Shown: piece after piece, positions 1-9,817 of the stretch
Layout of the letters: each line of letters starts with the position of its first letter
How positions within the stretch are numbered: position 1 is the first letter of the stretch
DNA from: Hydrotalea flava
Lineage (GTDB): Bacteria > Bacteroidota > Bacteroidia > Chitinophagales > Chitinophagaceae
Reading direction: 5' to 3'
NCBI RefSeq assembly: GCF_001623405.1
Contig: NZ_LUHG01000039.1
Location: forward strand, 124,001-188,000
Length of the DNA stretch: 64,000 nt
Translations under genes and position numbers: made by a program
The notes under the pieces: generated by a model
The model's database searches: none
The model's input: only the letters and a program-made list of their open reading frames with translations
Told to the model about the DNA's origin: nothing

Positions 1-478
1 TGCGCATTGCTTCAAAAAGTTGCAGATTTTCTTCTACACTTCTGTTGCGATACGGGCTGTTTATGCCCGGTTGTGTAGGGGTTCCTTTTTGTGCAGCAAT
101 TTGCTCACTGGTGCTGTCGTCTACATAAGCCAATCCTTTTTGAATTAACTGAACAGCAAATCCATACAATGTTTCAAAGTAATCGCTGGCATACAATTCA
201 TGTTTCCACTCAAAGCCCAGCCACCGAATATCTGCTTTAATGCTTTCTACATATTCCGTATCTTCTGTTATCGGATTGGTATCATCAAATCGTAAGTTGG
301 TGTATCCGCCATATTTTTTTGTAAGTCCAAAATTCAGGCAAATACTGGTTGCATGCCCCATATGCAAATAGCCATTGGGCTCAGGAGGAAATCGGGTAAT
401 AATTTGTTTGTATTTACCCGATGCCAAATCTGCTTCAATAATCTCTTCCAGAAAATTTAAACTTTTTTCTTCGCTCAT
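1..478 (-). CDS. glnS: Glutaminyl-tRNA synthetase, N-terminal part (cut by window edge)
   Basis: Class I aminoacyl-tRNA synthetase that charges tRNA-Gln in the cytosol. The frame opens with ATG (complement of 476-478) and 159 residues are visible before the window ends, so the gene continues to the left. Residues about 28-42 hold the signature [15 protein letters not shown], the Rossmann-fold HIGH motif of the Gln/Glu class; the PEPNGYLH form, followed by LRFDDTNP, is typical of GlnRS rather than bacterial GluRS. The KMSKS loop and anticodon-binding domain lie outside the window. It is divergent from the secreted-protein gene at 692. Confidence 0.93.
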   Translation of the reverse strand, partial: MSEEKSLNFLEEIIEADLASGKYKQIITRFPPEPNGYLHMGHATSICLNFGLTKKYGGYTNLRFDDTNPITEDTEYVESIKADIRWLGFEWKHELYASDYFETLYGFAVQLIQKGLAYVDDSTSEQIAAQKGTPTQPGINSPYRNRSVEENLQLFEAMR

Positions 479-499
479 ACCTCTGTTGGTTGTAGTGGA

Positions 500-507
500 C
501 AAATGTA
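500..507 (-). promoter_or_regulatory. Putative -7 box (TACATTTG) for glnS
   Basis: The minus strand reads TACATTTG, an exact match to the Bacteroidota -7 consensus TAnnTTTG, 22 bases before the glnS ATG. No TTG box is seen at the usual 19-21 base spacing, so this is a half-site only. Confidence 0.35.
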
Positions 508-691
508 CGTTATACACGTATATAAAACTTGCTGCAAGCCTTTGTTCAATGATTTATACCCATTGAATGCATTATAGAAAATTCGCTTTAAAGCACTTTT
601 AACCTATTATATTAAAATTGTTAAAACCATATCTAAAAGCAGCAGAAAGCCTATTTTGCAATTCTAATAAGAAACTGCGTATTACAAATTG

Positions 692-2401
692 ATGAATCAG
701 CACAAATATATTTTTTTGCTTTTTGTTTTGTTTTTCCTGCAGCAAACTACTATTGATGCACAAAGCGGTGTTTGTTCCTTAAAAGGGCAAACCCCTGCCA
801 GCGCTTTCCCGGTTTGTGGAGTTAAAACATTTACACAAGGCTCTGTTGGTATTTGCGGCAATACACCCATACCCGTACCACCTTGTAATAATGCATTTAT
901 AGCCACCAATAAAAACCCTTATTGGTATAAATTTACCTGTTATCAGTCGGGCACACTGGGCTTTTTAATTACACCCAATACATTAAGTGATGATTATGAC
1001 TGGCAAATATTTGATATTACAGGTGTTGACCCCAATACTGTATTTACCGATGCTTCGCTTTTTGTAGCCTGCAACTGGTCGGGTGTTGGCGGTTTAACAG
1101 GCACTTCCGATACCGCATCAGCAGCCAATCAATGTGCTTCGCCCACCACCTACGCACAAGGCGGAGTTTCGCCCTTTAGTAAACCACCCAATATTATTGC
1201 AGGGCATATCTATTTGTTATTGGTAAGCCATTATACTGACAGCCAAAGCGGATATAGTTTATCATTTTCTGGTGGTACAGCCAGTATTACAGATCCAAAC
1301 ATTCCTACTTATATAAAAGCTTCAGGTATTTGTGGTGGCAAAGAAGTGTATATTAAATTAAATAAAACGGTTCAATGTACTTCTATTGCTGCCGATGGCA
1401 GTGATTTTACACTTTCTCCGGCTGCCACTGTACAATCTGCCTTAGGTGTTGGTTGTAATAATGGCTTTGATACAGATTCCATTATTGTTCAGTTAAATTC
1501 ACCGCTTTCTCCTAATATTTACAGTATTCAACAATTGATGGGTTCTGATGGAAATACGCTGTTAGATAACTGCTTCAATGCGGTACCGTTGGGTACTCAA
1601 TCTTCTTTTACCATTACTTCGCAACAATTGGTAAAAGCCGATTTTGCTTATGCCATTCATTATGGTTGCCACTCAGATACCGTTCAATATACTTTACAGG
1701 CGCAAAATGCTACAGATTGGTTATGGACTTTTGATAATGTAACGACCAGTACCGATGCAAATCCGGCAATTATTTATCCGAGTCTGGGGCAAAAGCAAAT
1801 TAAATTGGTGGCATCTAACAGCGTTTGTGCAGACAGTATTTTTAAAACCATTGTATTGGATAATTATCCGCCAAAAGCATTTTTTATAGCACCCGATTAT
1901 ATTTGCCCCAATGATGCCGTAAACTTTACAGATTCAAGTGTGGGGTTGATTACAAAATGGTATTGGGATTTTGGCAACGGACAAACAAGTGGATTACAAA
2001 CGCCACCTATACAAAATTACCCCAACACGAACCGAACCACCAATTATCCGGTTCAATTAATCGTTACTGACACGGCAGGTTGCACCAGCACCTATACCAA
2101 ACTGCTTAAAGCAGTTTCAAATTGTTATATAGCCGTACCATCGGCCTTTACTCCAAATGGTGATGGCTTAAATGATTATTTATATCCGTTAAACGCATAC
2201 AAGGCCATTAATCTGCGCTTTGCAGTATACAACCGTTTTGGGCAAATTATTTTTCAAACAACCGACTGGACACAAAAATGGGATGGCACTGTGAATGGTT
2301 TAGCACAACCAAGCGGTACTTATATCTGGACATTGAATTATACCGATAGCCAAACCGGAGAAAAGTTTGCTTTAAAGGGCACCACTGTTTTAATCAGGTA
2401 A
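692..2401 (+). CDS. Secreted PKD-domain protein with gliding-motility/T9SS C-terminal domain
   Basis: Probably exported to the cell surface or medium. A signal peptide (residues 1-24, hydrophobic core FLLFVLFFLQ, cleavage near DAQS) is followed by Cys-rich beta-type sequence, a PKD-like domain around residues 395-470 (WYWDFGNGQTS), and a final 90-residue domain beginning PSAFTPNGDGLND and ending GTYIWTLNY...LKGTTVLIR. That last domain is the CHU_C / gliding motility-associated C-terminal domain, known as a type B sorting signal for the type IX secretion system. Start: ATG at 692 preferred over the adjacent in-frame TTG at 689. The 3' end overlaps convergent hutH by 12 bases. Ligand or substrate unknown. 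Confidence 0.85.
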   Translation: MNQHKYIFLLFVLFFLQQTTIDAQSGVCSLKGQTPASAFPVCGVKTFTQGSVGICGNTPIPVPPCNNAFIATNKNPYWYKFTCYQSGTLGFLITPNTLSDDYDWQIFDITGVDPNTVFTDASLFVACNWSGVGGLTGTSDTASAANQCASPTTYAQGGVSPFSKPPNIIAGHIYLLLVSHYTDSQSGYSLSFSGGTASITDPNIPTYIKASGICGGKEVYIKLNKTVQCTSIAADGSDFTLSPAATVQSALGVGCNNGFDTDSIIVQLNSPLSPNIYSIQQLMGSDGNTLLDNCFNAVPLGTQSSFTITSQQLVKADFAYAIHYGCHSDTVQYTLQAQNATDWLWTFDNVTTSTDANPAIIYPSLGQKQIKLVASNSVCADSIFKTIVLDNYPPKAFFIAPDYICPNDAVNFTDSSVGLITKWYWDFGNGQTSGLQTPPIQNYPNTNRTTNYPVQLIVTDTAGCTSTYTKLLKAVSNCYIAVPSAFTPNGDGLNDYLYPLNAYKAINLRFAVYNRFGQIIFQTTDWTQKWDGTVNGLAQPSGTYIWTLNYTDSQTGEKFALKGTTVLIR

Positions 2402-3889
2402 ATGATAGGTTTCCAAGAAATGAGTAGCGGCCATCATATCGTTATGCAGTACTCTGTCTTTTTCATTAAAAGGAACTACTTTTCTAAAATCGGATACTAC
2501 TTTTTCAATGATAGGTGAACTGGTTTCGGGAAGTCTGAAAGTTAATGCCTGCACTGCAGTTAACAATTCTATAGCCAATATTTTTTCTACATTTTGAATT
2601 ACACGGTAACATTTGGTTGCTGCATTGGCTCCCATGCTTACATGATCTTCCTGATTGTTGGATGAAGAAATACTATCTATACTGGCAGGGGTACACAATT
2701 GCTTATTTTCACTAACAATTCCGGCAGCAGTGTATTGGGGAATCATAAAACCACTGTTTAATCCCGCATCTTTAACCAAAAACAAAGGCAAGCCCCGTTG
2801 CCCACTAATTAACTGATATGTTCTACGTTCACTAATATTCGCTAACTCACTCATGGCTATGGCCAAGAAGTCTAATCCCAACGCCAATGGCTGTCCGTGA
2901 AAATTCCCTCCGCTTAAAATAGCATCCTCATCAGGAAAAATATTTGGATTATCCGTTACCGAATTAATTTCACGTGTAAAAGTTTCCTGTACAAAATGCA
3001 ATGTATCGGCAGTCGCACCATGCACCTGGGGTATGCACCTAAACGAATAAGGATCCTGTACCTGATGTTTTTTTTGAAGTGCAATAGGGCTATCCTGTAA
3101 ATATTTTCGCAATGTTTCAGCGCATGCAACCTGTCCGCTATGCGCTCTGATTTGATGAATCAGTGACTGCAAAGGTTCAGTTGTACAATGAAACGCATCG
3201 AACGAAATGGATGCAATAAAATTAGCCCATTGCAACAAATGATACGATTGATGAATACAATATACCCCATAAGCACTCATAAACTGAGTACCATTAATTA
3301 AAGCCAAACCCTCTTTACTTTGCAAAGCAAGCGGCTGCCACTGCAATAATTCAAAAGCTTTAGTTGTTGGCATTTTATTGCCTTTATACTTTACTTCACC
3401 CAATCCAATTAAAGGCAAACTTAAATGGCTAAGGGGAGCTAAATCTCCGGATGCTCCCAAAGAACCCTGGGTATACACAACAGGCAAAACAGCTGCATTA
3501 TACATATCAGCCAGGCGTTTAACGGTAGCCCATTGTACACCGCTATGGCCATACACCAACGATTTTATTTTCAGCAACAAGATTAATTTCACAATGGCTT
3601 CCGGCACTTCTTCACCCATTCCGCAGGCATGAGACATTAACAAATTATATTGTAATTGTTCTATTTTTGCTTTATCTATTTGCACATTTTGCAAATAACC
3701 AAAACCGGTATTAATACCATAAAATGCAGCCTGCGCATTTTGCATTTTCTCATCTAAATAATTACGACATCTGATTACTTTTTCCTGAGCATCTTTGTCA
3801 ATATGCAGTTCAAACTGCTCATGAATGGTAGTAGCAATTGCTGAAAGTAAAATCCACTCGGTGTTTACAGTAAAAACAGGCAACTTCAT
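2390..3889 (-). CDS. hutH: Histidine ammonia-lyase family enzyme
   Basis: Deaminates histidine to urocanate in the cytosol, the first step of histidine catabolism. 499 residues, the usual family length. The MIO cofactor triad Ala146-Ser147-Gly148 sits in GSLGASGDLAPLSH; Tyr57 in YGINTGFG is the conserved catalytic loop. The substrate-selectivity position reads Ser86-His87 (LMSHACG), as in histidine rather than tyrosine or phenylalanine ammonia-lyases. SGGNFHGQPLA and NQEDHVSMG are further family signatures. No hutU, hutI or hutG lies nearby, so a role in another pathway, such as aromatic ammonia-lyase activity for pigment precursors, is not excluded. Confidence 0.88.
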   Translation of the reverse strand: MKLPVFTVNTEWILLSAIATTIHEQFELHIDKDAQEKVIRCRNYLDEKMQNAQAAFYGINTGFGYLQNVQIDKAKIEQLQYNLLMSHACGMGEEVPEAIVKLILLLKIKSLVYGHSGVQWATVKRLADMYNAAVLPVVYTQGSLGASGDLAPLSHLSLPLIGLGEVKYKGNKMPTTKAFELLQWQPLALQSKEGLALINGTQFMSAYGVYCIHQSYHLLQWANFIASISFDAFHCTTEPLQSLIHQIRAHSGQVACAETLRKYLQDSPIALQKKHQVQDPYSFRCIPQVHGATADTLHFVQETFTREINSVTDNPNIFPDEDAILSGGNFHGQPLALGLDFLAIAMSELANISERRTYQLISGQRGLPLFLVKDAGLNSGFMIPQYTAAGIVSENKQLCTPASIDSISSSNNQEDHVSMGANAATKCYRVIQNVEKILAIELLTAVQALTFRLPETSSPIIEKVVSDFRKVVPFNEKDRVLHNDMMAATHFLETYHLPD

Positions 3890-4033
3890 ATAGCAGCATT
3901 TATTGCGTAAATGTAAGGCAAACTAATATTGAAAATGTATTTGAGTGTAATCAACACAATAAATGTTCTGTCAATTAAAAAAGAAAAAACGGCTTCAACA
4001 AAAACATTAATCGTTCATGGTTTTATTGTAATG

Positions 4034-4041
4034 TATATTTG
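4034..4041 (+). promoter_or_regulatory. Putative -7 box (TATATTTG) for the MFS gene
   Basis: Exact match to TAnnTTTG, about 43 bases upstream of the preferred ATG at 4084. No clear -33 TTG at normal spacing. Confidence 0.35.
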
Positions 4042-4083
4042 TTACCTGTCATTCATCTTTTATTTCTGAACAAAAGCTGTTAC

Positions 4084-5349
4084 ATGATGCTACCTAATTC
4101 CATGCGGGCATTGCAGTATAGAAATTTCAGACTATACTTTGGCGGTCAGGCAATATCACTGATTGGCACTTGGATGCAAAGGATAGCTGTAAGCTGGTTA
4201 ATGTATACTTTAACATATTCTGCCTTTATGCTGGGTATTGTAGCCTTTGCAGGACAAATACCAACTTTACTGCTATCACCCTACGCCGGCAGTTATGTTG
4301 ACAGGCATAGTCGTTATAAAACTTTACTATTTACGCAAATCGCCTCTATGATACAAGCAGGCATTTTAGCGGCATTGGTAATAACAGGTACCCATACAGT
4401 CAATAGCATCATTGTATTAAGTGTATTGTTGGGTATCATCAATGCTTTCGATACACCAGCCCGACAATCTTTTATGATTGTATTGGTTGAAAAAAAAGAC
4501 GACTTGCCCAATGCTATTGCTTTAAATTCAAGCATGGTTACATTGGCACGTTTAGCCGGGCCGGCAGTTGCAGGCATATTACTCAGTAGTTTTGGAGAAG
4601 GTGTTTGTTTTTTCATTAATTTTTTAAGTTTTATTGCAGTAATTGTATCGCTACTATTCATGAAAATAAAAGTACCACCTGCCAAAACAATTAAGGAGCC
4701 CATCTGGGAAAATTTGAAAGAAGGTTATCTGTATTTACAACATAGCAAAGGCATCCGATCGGCTATTTTATTAATGGCCTTAATCAGTTTTTTTGTTATG
4801 CCCTACAATACATTATTTCCGGTATATGCACAACAGGTATTTAAAGGTAACGTAACCACATTTAGCTGGCTAAATAGTATTGCCGGTTTAGGAGCATTAA
4901 TGGGTGCTGTTTATGTAGCCACTCTAAAACCCGGTAAAGATTTTTTAAAAATTATTACATGGTCTAATGTATTAATATCTGTTTGCATTATATTTTTTTC
5001 ATACATGCAAAATTTATGGATTGCCTTAGCCATTATTATGTTGGGCGAAAGTGGACTGCTGGCATTAATTGCATCTACCAATACCTATATACAAACCCAT
5101 GTTGAAGAACGGATGCGAGGCAGAGTAATCAGCTATTATGTAATGGCATTCCTGGGCATTCAGCCCATTGGCAGTTTAGTAATTGGATATTTAGCGCATA
5201 AAACCAGTGCACCATTTACTTTGTTGCTGGAAGGTATTGCAGGAATTATTTCGGTTACTGCTTTTATTCCTGCATTTAAAAAAGCCGGCATGGGTAAGGT
5301 GATGAACCCTGCCATTGAAAAATATATTCCAAAAAATCCGTTTAAATAA
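4084..5349 (+). CDS. MFS transporter (EntS-like MFS_3 family)
   Basis: Twelve-helix inner-membrane secondary transporter, probably an exporter. The N-terminus RALQYRNFRLYFGGQAISL and the following GTWMQRIAVSWLMY are typical of the enterobactin-exporter-like MFS_3 group; the loop-2 motif appears as AGSYVDRHSRYK. About 421 residues with alternating hydrophobic segments. The frame is open upstream to a TTG at 4039, but the tandem ATGs at 4084/4087 give the normal N-terminus. Substrate cannot be read from sequence. Convergent with the tRNA-Arg unit. Confidence 0.85.
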   Translation: MMLPNSMRALQYRNFRLYFGGQAISLIGTWMQRIAVSWLMYTLTYSAFMLGIVAFAGQIPTLLLSPYAGSYVDRHSRYKTLLFTQIASMIQAGILAALVITGTHTVNSIIVLSVLLGIINAFDTPARQSFMIVLVEKKDDLPNAIALNSSMVTLARLAGPAVAGILLSSFGEGVCFFINFLSFIAVIVSLLFMKIKVPPAKTIKEPIWENLKEGYLYLQHSKGIRSAILLMALISFFVMPYNTLFPVYAQQVFKGNVTTFSWLNSIAGLGALMGAVYVATLKPGKDFLKIITWSNVLISVCIIFFSYMQNLWIALAIIMLGESGLLALIASTNTYIQTHVEERMRGRVISYYVMAFLGIQPIGSLVIGYLAHKTSAPFTLLLEGIAGIISVTAFIPAFKKAGMGKVMNPAIEKYIPKNPFK

Positions 5350-5397
5350 AAAACTGAGTTATAAAAGTACAATGCTGAATTAATTTCAGTTTCAGTC

Positions 5398-5424
5398 AAA
5401 AAAACCTCATCGGTTTGGATGAGG
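5398..5424 (-). terminator. Rho-independent terminator of tRNA-Arg
   Basis: On the minus strand CCTCATC - loop CAAACC - GATGAGG forms a 7-bp stem followed by seven T (A tract 5398-5404 on the plus strand). It lies 16 bases past the tRNA 3' end. Confidence 0.8.
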
Positions 5425-5439
5425 CCTTTAAATTTGATG

Positions 5440-5516
5440 TGGTGATTCGGATTGGATTCGAACCAATGACCTACTGCTTAGAAGGCAGTTGCTCTATCCA
5501 GCTGAGCTACCGAACC
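5440..5516 (-). tRNA. tRNA-Arg (anticodon TCT)
   Basis: 77 bases including an encoded CCA (5440-5442). Acceptor GGTTCGG pairs with CCGAATC with one G-T; D arm GCTC...GAGC; anticodon stem ACTGC/GCAGT with loop CTTCTAA, giving anticodon TCT; T arm ATTGG TTCGAAT CCAAT. It reads AGA/AGG codons, which are common in AT-rich genes. Own promoter upstream and own terminator downstream, so a complete transcription unit. Confidence 0.97.
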
Positions 5517-5530
5517 AAATGATTAGGGCG

Positions 5531-5562
5531 CAAAACTAAATTTTAATTAGTTTGCATCCAAA
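5531..5562 (-). promoter_or_regulatory. Consensus Bacteroidota promoter of tRNA-Arg
   Basis: The minus strand reads TTTG (5562-5559), 20 bases, then TAGTTTTG (5538-5531). Both boxes match the -33/-7 consensus at standard spacing, and the tRNA 5' end follows 15 bases later. Confidence 0.75.
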
Positions 5563-5575
5563 CACATTTCAAAAA

Positions 5576-6247
5576 ATGGACGTAAAAATTGAAAACAGTT
5601 GGAAAGAACAGTTACAAAAAGAGTTCACTAAACCCTATTTTTTGCAAATTGTAGCCCATTTAAAAACAGAAAAAGCTACCGGAGCTACCATTTACCCACC
5701 CGGTAGTTTAATTTTTAATGCGTTTAATACTACCCCATTTCAGGAAGTAAAGGTTGTCATCATCGGGCAGGACCCCTATCATGGGCCACAACAGGCTATG
5801 GGCTTAAGTTTTAGTGTTCCCAATGGTATTACCCCACCACCCTCTTTACAAAATATATTTAAAGAATTACAAAACGATTTAGGTATGCCCATCCCCTTAA
5901 CTGGCAACCTCACGCCCTGGGCAAAACAGGGCGTTTTATTGTTAAATGCCGTATTAACAGTGCGTGCTAATGAAGCGGCCAGCCACGCTAAAATTGGCTG
6001 GATGAATTTTACCGATGCTGCCATAAAAAAAATTTCTGAACAAAAAAAAGGAATTGTTTTTTTGCTTTGGGGAAAATTTGCGCAGGAAAAACAACAATAT
6101 ATTGATGCTAATAAACATTTTATTTTAAAAGCGGCTCATCCTTCTCCACTTAGTGCCCATAACGGTTTTTTTGGATGCAGGCATTTTAGTAAAACCAACG
6201 AAATATTAATGAAACAGGGCAAAACACCCATTGACTGGAAACTTTAA
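5576..6247 (+). CDS. ung: Uracil-DNA glycosylase
   Basis: Family 1 UDG, removes uracil from DNA for base-excision repair. The water-activating loop GQDPYHG is at residues 64-70 with catalytic Asp66; the Leu intercalation loop [13 protein letters not shown] is near residue 187. 223 residues from ATG 5576, the typical length. The frame extends to a TTG at 5552, but the ATG fits the family N-terminus better and the longer form would overlap the divergent tRNA promoter. plsC follows after 19 bases. Confidence 0.95.
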   Translation: MDVKIENSWKEQLQKEFTKPYFLQIVAHLKTEKATGATIYPPGSLIFNAFNTTPFQEVKVVIIGQDPYHGPQQAMGLSFSVPNGITPPPSLQNIFKELQNDLGMPIPLTGNLTPWAKQGVLLLNAVLTVRANEAASHAKIGWMNFTDAAIKKISEQKKGIVFLLWGKFAQEKQQYIDANKHFILKAAHPSPLSAHNGFFGCRHFSKTNEILMKQGKTPIDWKL

Positions 6248-6266
6248 ATGATAAACCAACATTAAA

Positions 6267-7019
6267 ATGCAATATTTAAAAAACTTTTTTGCCCGTATCT
6301 GGGCTTTTTGGGGAATTGTATCCTTCATTGTTACATTTTTAATTTTTTACATACCCTCTATGCTATGCTATGCCATTCCCGGCAAAAGCGGACAAAAAAT
6401 TTTTATTGATCTTTCCCGCTATTGGATGAATATCTGGTTGCCGTTAATTGGCTGCCCATTAAAAGTATATGGCTACGAAAATTTTGAAAAAAACAAAGCC
6501 TATATCGTTACCTGCAACCACAATGCATTGTTAGATGTGCCGCTTTCAGCACCCTATACCCCATCGCCCAATAAAACCATTGCAAAAAATTCATTTGCAA
6601 AAATTCCCATATTTGGATGGTACTATAAAAAAGGTTCAGTGCTGGTTGACAGAAAAAGTGAGCGTAGCCGTATACACAGTTTTGAAGAAATGAAGAAAGT
6701 TTTAAAAGATGGGATGAACATGTGCATCTTCCCCGAAGGAACCCGAAACAGAACCAACGAACCGCTTAAAAAGTTTTATGACGGTGCTTTTAAACTGGCT
6801 GAAATAACCAAAGCGCCGATTATTCCTGCTATTATTTTCAATACCAAAAAAGCCATGCCTATCCATAAAAAATTTTATTTATGGCCACATAAATTAGCCC
6901 TTCATTTTTTACCTCCGGTTGAGGCAGATGAATTATCTGCTCAGGAATTAAAGGAAAAAGTATTTTCAATAATGAAGGATTATTATACAGCCAATGAAGC
7001 ACATCCCTTCAAAAAATAA
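6267..7019 (+). CDS. plsC: 1-acyl-sn-glycerol-3-phosphate acyltransferase
   Basis: Inner-membrane acyltransferase making phosphatidic acid from lysophosphatidic acid. The catalytic HX4D is His85-Asp90 in CNHNALLD, and the acceptor-binding motif FPEGTRNR lies near residue 156. An N-terminal hydrophobic segment spans about residues 11-36. 250 residues, normal length. Probably co-transcribed with ung. It ends 5 bases before the convergent LptD-like gene with no visible terminator. The NHNALLD variant of the usual NHQSxxD is conservative. Confidence 0.9.
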   Translation: MQYLKNFFARIWAFWGIVSFIVTFLIFYIPSMLCYAIPGKSGQKIFIDLSRYWMNIWLPLIGCPLKVYGYENFEKNKAYIVTCNHNALLDVPLSAPYTPSPNKTIAKNSFAKIPIFGWYYKKGSVLVDRKSERSRIHSFEEMKKVLKDGMNMCIFPEGTRNRTNEPLKKFYDGAFKLAEITKAPIIPAIIFNTKKAMPIHKKFYLWPHKLALHFLPPVEADELSAQELKEKVFSIMKDYYTANEAHPFKK

Positions 7020-7024
7020 ATTGA

Positions 7025-9745
7025 TTATTGGTTGTAATTTGAAAAAGTTCGGGAACGGTTAATGCGCAAATCGCGTAAAATACCCGATTTAGGATTGAGT
7101 GTAATACTGAACGAACGCCATAAACCAATGGGTGTAACATTGATAGACATTTGCCAACAGTGCATTTCGCGTGTTAAAAACATGCTTAATTGTTGTAATT
7201 TACCGGCATTAAAATCAAAATACCCGGTGCCGCCTACTTTCCATTTGGTGGTTAAACTAAAATCGCCCTGAAAGTTTACGTTCGAGGAAATCAGTGTGTT
7301 AAATTGATACCTGCTTAAAGAATCAACCTGCAATTGCTTCGAAAAATTGAGTGAATACGACAAAGAGAGTGTCCATGGAATATTAAAATCGGTATACTCG
7401 GCCGGATTACTGCGCACATATTGCAGTTGCATTTGCTGCTCTTCCGGAGTCATAAAAGGATCAACAGGTATCTGGCTTTTCGAATCTTTTCCATCCTTCG
7501 ATTTGCTTTTAAACTGCGTGGAAATGGCAATATTGCCACCCGTTAACCTGCCTAACGTGGGATGATTCCCACTCCACGTAAACACATTTTTCCTAAAACC
7601 AAATTGATCCACCTGATAAGGGTCTAAAATAGCACTGGCCGTAATGTTTATTTTATCGAATAAAGTACTTCGGGCATAAATATTAAATGGTGCCAATGCA
7701 AAACTATCGGCTAATAAATTGTAAGATGAGTTAAATCCAAAACCATCTAATATTTTTATTTTTTTAATGCCGTTATTGCTGGTATCGGTTTTGCTTTTCA
7801 CTTTCATCTCCAATAAATTATCTACTCCAAAACTAATTCCACCAAATGCACCTTCAGGAAATGCACCGGGCAGCACTCCATCAAACTGCGAAAAACGAAG
7901 TACATGGCCAAACGTATCTACCTTCATGGAATAATAAAATTTGCCATTCATGTTTGGCGAATAGTTTAAGGCAATAGTTGGCCTTATTTCATGCCGAATG
8001 GCCTGAATACCGCTAGAATGTTTAAACTGATACGTTCCAAAAATACGGGTGCTGGCGCTGATGCCATACGTCATTTGCCGGGCAGCAAAAAAACCTTTTC
8101 GCATACTGGTATCTAACCGGTTGTTGATACTATCCCAATTACGAAATATTTTTTGTCCATACCATCTTTCCTGATAAGATACAGATGGACTTAATGTAAC
8201 GGGCCCCAATTGTGGTAAAGTTAAACTGATAGGAATATTGTGTGTAAATCCATACTGTGCCGTATCTAACAAGCGCTTAAAACTAAAAGTTGAATCATAA
8301 AAAGAAAGCTGGTTGGTAAAGTTGCCGGTATAACCAATACCAATACTCTCCCACCATTTTGGGGCGCCAACTTTCTCCTTTTTTTGAAAAGGATAAAACG
8401 TATTTACATTATAGTTAATGGTGGGAAGGTTTAAATTTACAAGACCTGTAACACTATTCTGATTATGGTTTAAGTTAACGGAGATATTCGATTTTCCGCC
8501 AAAATCTTTACTGTAACTAATGGAAGAGCTTAACTGATTCTGAAAATTTTGAAAAGGATTGTTTAATAAATACTGGTTAAACTTAGTGCTGCCAAAATTT
8601 ACATTGGCGCTAAAAGTGGTACCCGGACGGGCTTTGTTATCGCGGGTATGTGTCCAGTTAATCATGAATGATTTGGATGTATTATACTCTTGGGGTGTCA
8701 GGTAATTTTGATTCAATGCCTTGGTACTTTGAAAGGTAACATTCAATGCGCCCTGATAATGATAGCGCACATAATATTTTGGATTTACATTAATTAAAAA
8801 TCCGCCATACGAATATAAATTTGCCCGGGTGGTTACATCAAAATTGTCGTTTAAAACTTTATAATAGCCCAATCCTTCTAACCCAAGCCCAAAATCCTGA
8901 CTCACAACAAATTGCGGCGGTAAAATACCCGAATGCCTGCCGGTTGATAAGGGATAAATACCAAACGGAATACCAATAGGAATAGGCACACCTTCAAATT
9001 CGGGAGATGCCGGACCACTTACTGCAATTTTATTGCTGATCATTTTCAGCTTGCGTGTTCTGAAAGCAAAGTGCGGCGTATCTAAATTACAAGTGGTAAA
9101 CCGGCCTCTGTAACCATAAAAAATATCTTTCCCTTCTTTTTTTAATACATCGGCATGCACAAACAATTCGCCTTCATTAAAAAAGCTGTTGGTGGTGCGA
9201 CCCTTCATGGTTTTTAGGTTAAATAAAATAGAATCACTGATCGATTTTGAATCGCCTTGCGTTAATTTGGGCTTGGTATCTAAATTCGTGGAAGTATCAT
9301 TCAATCCATAAGCCCTTACCAATTGCGATTGCTGGTTATAATTAATGATGGCCGCCTGCAATTCTATATCTTTATATTTTGCATCTGCCTTGCCATATAA
9401 AATGAATTGTTTGGATGGAATGAGCAATACACCCGAATCAGCAGCGGCATAATGCACCGGTGCATCTAAAGAGTCTTTGGAAAGTTGCAGAGTGTCAGTT
9501 TTTGCAATACCACTGGAATCTTTGGAAATACGTGAACTGTTGTTTTTGCCACGTACAACCACCGTATCCCCCAATTGTTGAGTTGTATCAATTGTTGGAA
9601 TGGTATCAGAAAATGCTGTTAATGAATTGAAAAAAAATTTGGGGGGCGTGTTAAAAGCATTCAAATTCATTGAAATCAGGAGTATTATGCCAAAAGCTAT
9701 ACTTCCCGCAAGGGTTTTTACGTTAATTTTACCGCGTAATCTCAT
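7025..9745 (-). CDS. lptD: LPS-assembly protein LptD-like outer-membrane barrel
   Basis: Outer-membrane translocon delivering LPS to the cell surface. 906 residues: an N-terminal hydrophobic segment (about residues 12-31), an OstA-type periplasmic region around 115-230 (LTQGDSKSISDSILFNLKT), then the LptD signature region EFEGVPIPIGIPFGIYPLS and a long beta-barrel rich in alternating aromatic strands (NYNVNTFYPF and so on). This matches the Bacteroidota putative LptD family. An OstA/LptA-like gene lies 2 kb away and an lptE-like gene at 30.9 kb, so the machinery is spread over the region. ATG start at 9745. Confidence 0.87.
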   Translation of the reverse strand: MRLRGKINVKTLAGSIAFGIILLISMNLNAFNTPPKFFFNSLTAFSDTIPTIDTTQQLGDTVVVRGKNNSSRISKDSSGIAKTDTLQLSKDSLDAPVHYAAADSGVLLIPSKQFILYGKADAKYKDIELQAAIINYNQQSQLVRAYGLNDTSTNLDTKPKLTQGDSKSISDSILFNLKTMKGRTTNSFFNEGELFVHADVLKKEGKDIFYGYRGRFTTCNLDTPHFAFRTRKLKMISNKIAVSGPASPEFEGVPIPIGIPFGIYPLSTGRHSGILPPQFVVSQDFGLGLEGLGYYKVLNDNFDVTTRANLYSYGGFLINVNPKYYVRYHYQGALNVTFQSTKALNQNYLTPQEYNTSKSFMINWTHTRDNKARPGTTFSANVNFGSTKFNQYLLNNPFQNFQNQLSSSISYSKDFGGKSNISVNLNHNQNSVTGLVNLNLPTINYNVNTFYPFQKKEKVGAPKWWESIGIGYTGNFTNQLSFYDSTFSFKRLLDTAQYGFTHNIPISLTLPQLGPVTLSPSVSYQERWYGQKIFRNWDSINNRLDTSMRKGFFAARQMTYGISASTRIFGTYQFKHSSGIQAIRHEIRPTIALNYSPNMNGKFYYSMKVDTFGHVLRFSQFDGVLPGAFPEGAFGGISFGVDNLLEMKVKSKTDTSNNGIKKIKILDGFGFNSSYNLLADSFALAPFNIYARSTLFDKINITASAILDPYQVDQFGFRKNVFTWSGNHPTLGRLTGGNIAISTQFKSKSKDGKDSKSQIPVDPFMTPEEQQMQLQYVRSNPAEYTDFNIPWTLSLSYSLNFSKQLQVDSLSRYQFNTLISSNVNFQGDFSLTTKWKVGGTGYFDFNAGKLQQLSMFLTREMHCWQMSINVTPIGLWRSFSITLNPKSGILRDLRINRSRTFSNYNQ

Positions 9746-9756
9746 AATAACTGGAG

Positions 9757-9764
9757 CAAAAATA
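9757..9764 (-). promoter_or_regulatory. Putative -7 box (TATTTTTG) for lptD
   Basis: Exact TAnnTTTG on the minus strand 12 bases before the ATG, implying a very short 5' leader. No obvious -33 box. Confidence 0.4.
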
Positions 9765-9817
9765 GGTGCTTCACATTAAATAGTTCTATTACTATAATTC
9801 CTTTAACGTTTGAACGA

